From contig DASRVZ010000015.1 in assembly GCA_035654835.1 (NCBI GenBank), positions 1 through 13,185 of the forward strand: 13,185 nt of DNA, in the 5' to 3' direction. The stretch comes from UBA4719 sp035654835 (GTDB taxonomy: Bacteria; Actinomycetota; Actinomycetes; Actinomycetales; Dermatophilaceae). Below are positions 11,361 through 13,185 of this stretch, piece by piece; position 1 is the first letter of the stretch, and every line of letters begins with the position of its first letter. Under the pieces are notes generated by a model that did no database searches, had not been told where the DNA came from, and saw only the letters and a program-made list of their open reading frames with translations. Made by a program: the position numbers and the translations under genes.

Positions 11361-13185
11361 ATGTCGTGTGCGACGAGCATGGTGGCCGCTCCTCCGCTGC
11401 GGTCGGTTCTGTCGACCGTCGGTGTCGTGCCACCGACGATCCTCACGAGCGTCGGTCCCGTTCTTGATCCGGCTGTGCCTGATGTTGCCGTGCCTGATGT
11501 TGCTGTGCCTGATGTTGCCGTGCCTGACGTGGCCGTGCCTGACGTGGCCGTGCCTGACGTGGCCGTGCCTGACGTGACTGTGCCTGATGTTGCGGTGCCT
11601 GAGGTGGCTGTGGCAGGGGTGATGGCTGATCTGGCGTTGGTGCTGAGCGCGGCCTGTCCTGGTGGGTTGTCCGGGGTCAGCGCCGAGCAGGCGTTGCGGG
11701 TGGTTGAAGCGGTGGAGGCAGTCAAGGCGTGGGCGGACTCGGTCGCTGTCGAGGCCGTTGCGGCGATGGTTACCGGGTTCGAGACGGAGTGGGTCCACCT
11801 GGCTCCGGAACCATCACGTTCACACTGGTCGACCACGCGGGGGTGGCAGCGCTTCTTCCGGCACTGTCGGTCCGCGGCCGCCCGCGAGATCCAGGTCGCG
11901 ACCGGTCTTCCGATCACCGCGTGTCAGCGCCGGGTGTGGTTGGCCGCGTGTGAGCCTGAGCGGGTCGGGCCGATGCTCGCTGGGATGCGACTGGGCCGGG
12001 TGAGCCTGGCCCGGGCGATCAGCCTGGCTGAGGCCACCGCACACCTGGACGCGGTCACCGCCGCGGCCATCGGGACCCGGGTCCTGCGCCCACCGACCGG
12101 CCCCGACGGCGCTGCCCTACCAGGGATGGCGCCGGCCTCCGAGGCGACGTTCAGGGCACGGCTGCACACACAGCTGGTGCTCCACCACGGGCTGGTTGGC
12201 CAGGCTGAGCGCAGCCACGCCGAGGCGGTCAAGGGACGATACGTCAGGGCCGAACCCCAGCGCGGTGGCACCGGACTGCTGTTGATCACCGGTGATGGGC
12301 CGCGCGTCGCCGCAGCACACGGCAGGGTCGATGCGATCGCCCGGCGCCTGCGCAAGAGCGGCAGCCCCCGCACCCTGGACCAGCTACGCGCCGACGTCGC
12401 CACCGACCTGCTGCTGCGGGGGTGGATCCCCACCGACCCGACGTTTGCCGCCCTGGGTGAACCCCCGACGGCCCGGGTCCAGCTCATCACTTCCTTGCCG
12501 ACGGTCATGGGCCTCGACCACGGTGTCGGCCAGATCCCGGGCTGGGGTGCCATCAGCGGGCAGCAAGCCCGAGACCTCGCGCTGCAGGCCGGGTCGATCT
12601 GGAAACGGGTGGTGACCGACCCGCTGACCGGCCGGGCCATCGAGGTCTCCGCGACCACCTACCAGGTCCCGGCCGGGATGGCCGAACAGGTCAAAGCCCG
12701 GGACCGGACCTGCCGCGCGCCAGGATGCGAGATCCCCGCCGGACGCTGCGACCTCGACCACAGCCACGAATGGCAACCCGACGACACCGGCGGACCGACC
12801 GCCGAAACCAACCTGGCCGCGCTCCACCGCGGACACCACAACCTCAAGACCTCCGGCTTCTGGGACCGCGACCAGTCACCCGACGGCACGCTGCGCTGGA
12901 CCACCGCGACCGGCCGCAAGGTGACGACCTACCCCTACGTCTACGACCACCCCGACAACCTCCCCGTCAGGGTCTCGAGCCTGGAGGCCCACCACGGCCG
13001 CCGCCTGGCCCCGGTCCTCAACCCAGACATCCCGCTCCCCGGACACCTCAACATCTTCGACGAAATCGCATGGGCCCAAGCCCTCGCGCCCGCCACCCCA
13101 CAACGACCACAACACCATTGGCCAACCCAGCGCGACGAGGGCACACCACGACCCAACCAGAGCCAACACCCCACCGCGACCGCTG
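11361..13185 (+). CDS. DUF222 domain / HNH endonuclease (13E12 repeat family), partial, 3' end beyond window
   Basis: 608 residues are visible with no stop. The ATG at 11361 has AGGGGG 8 nt upstream. Order: a short Ser/Val/Pro leader (1-38), nine five-residue Val-Pro-Asp-Val-Ala-type units (39-83), then the helical DUF222 region (about 88-430) with the segment EIQVATGLPITACQRR and the following LGRVSLARAISLAEAT, then a complete HNH domain. The HNH has C451/C456, DLDH (464-467), N484, and LHRGHHNLK (488-496), in which the cysteine usual in LCxxHH is a histidine. After it comes a Pro/Gln/His-rich tail. The HNH fold is that of metal-dependent nucleases. 13E12 proteins are multicopy in actinobacteria and their role is unsettled. 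A stretch near residues 135-175 is Arg/Ser/Trp-rich, but the flanking frame is consistent, so no frameshift is called. Confidence 0.9.
   Translation, partial: MSCATSMVAAPPLRSVLSTVGVVPPTILTSVGPVLDPAVPDVAVPDVAVPDVAVPDVAVPDVAVPDVAVPDVTVPDVAVPEVAVAGVMADLALVLSAACPGGLSGVSAEQALRVVEAVEAVKAWADSVAVEAVAAMVTGFETEWVHLAPEPSRSHWSTTRGWQRFFRHCRSAAAREIQVATGLPITACQRRVWLAACEPERVGPMLAGMRLGRVSLARAISLAEATAHLDAVTAAAIGTRVLRPPTGPDGAALPGMAPASEATFRARLHTQLVLHHGLVGQAERSHAEAVKGRYVRAEPQRGGTGLLLITGDGPRVAAAHGRVDAIARRLRKSGSPRTLDQLRADVATDLLLRGWIPTDPTFAALGEPPTARVQLITSLPTVMGLDHGVGQIPGWGAISGQQARDLALQAGSIWKRVVTDPLTGRAIEVSATTYQVPAGMAEQVKARDRTCRAPGCEIPAGRCDLDHSHEWQPDDTGGPTAETNLAALHRGHHNLKTSGFWDRDQSPDGTLRWTTATGRKVTTYPYVYDHPDNLPVRVSSLEAHHGRRLAPVLNPDIPLPGHLNIFDEIAWAQALAPATPQRPQHHWPTQRDEGTPRPNQSQHPTATA
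11475..11609 (+). repeat. nine 15-bp in-frame tandem repeats (VPDVA units)
   Basis: Nine consecutive 15-bp units based on GTGCCTGA(C/T)GT(T/G)GCC. Seven encode VPDVA exactly, the seventh encodes VPDVT and the ninth VPEVA. Units 4-6 are identical at the DNA level and differ from units 1-3 at the same two silent positions, which indicates recent unit duplication. The number of units may vary between strains. Confidence 0.95.

Noticed and set aside
11475..11609. CRISPR array
   Set aside because: The 15-bp units are contiguous with no spacers, stay in frame and encode a pentapeptide repeat.
11760..11890. Frameshift in the DUF222 region
   Set aside because: An alternative frame (from 11729) looks Ala/Arg-rich here, but the frame from 11361 continues without a stop into the typical 'VATGLPITACQRR' segment and the HNH domain.

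Overview
The window is high-GC actinobacterial chromosome. It suggests an aerobic, menaquinone-using actinomycete, perhaps near the Micrococcineae or Nocardioidaceae. The support is strong GC bias at third codon positions, GTG starts, the nuo/menaquinone gene neighbourhood known from Streptomyces-type genomes, a Rex-type operator, a 13E12/DUF222-HNH gene and an Eis-like acetyltransferase. The genus cannot be fixed from this sequence alone.

Positions 1-4896 (minus strand) hold the first part of a complex I operon in the order nuoA-B-C-D-E-F. nuoF is cut by the window start. Stops and starts overlap (TGATG, ATGA or GTGA) at every junction from nuoB to nuoF, so the genes are probably translationally coupled. 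Directly upstream, in the same direction, is a geranylgeranyl-reductase-family gene (4967-6307). It is most likely menJ, which saturates one isoprene unit of menaquinone, the electron acceptor of complex I. Its upstream region (6308-6426) contains a near-perfect Rex (NADH/NAD+ sensor) operator and two candidate promoters. This control point probably drives menJ and nuo together.

Positions ~6427 to ~7790 are a tnpA-less IS200/IS605-type (IS1341-like) element. It encodes an apparently intact TnpB RNA-guided nuclease and has hairpin ends. Its 3' end should encode a reRNA (omega RNA) whose guide is the flank just outside the element, which is part of the menJ/nuo control region. The element lies between the menG stop codon and the Rex-controlled promoter.

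Positions 7803-9867 hold divergent menaquinone genes: menG (demethylmenaquinone methyltransferase, minus) and menF (isochorismate synthase, plus). The first and last soluble steps of menaquinone synthesis, the tail-modifying enzyme and the main menaquinone-reducing complex therefore lie together. A complete Eis-like GNAT/SCP2 acetyltransferase follows (9951-11210, plus).

Positions 11211-13185 hold a control region and a DUF222/HNH (13E12 family) gene that runs off the window. The control region has a 20-bp tandem repeat, a TTGACG-N17-TACGAT promoter and a probable LexA/SOS box at the transcription start. The gene has nine tandem Val-Pro-Asp-Val-Ala units near its N-terminus. No tRNA, rRNA or CRISPR array was seen.
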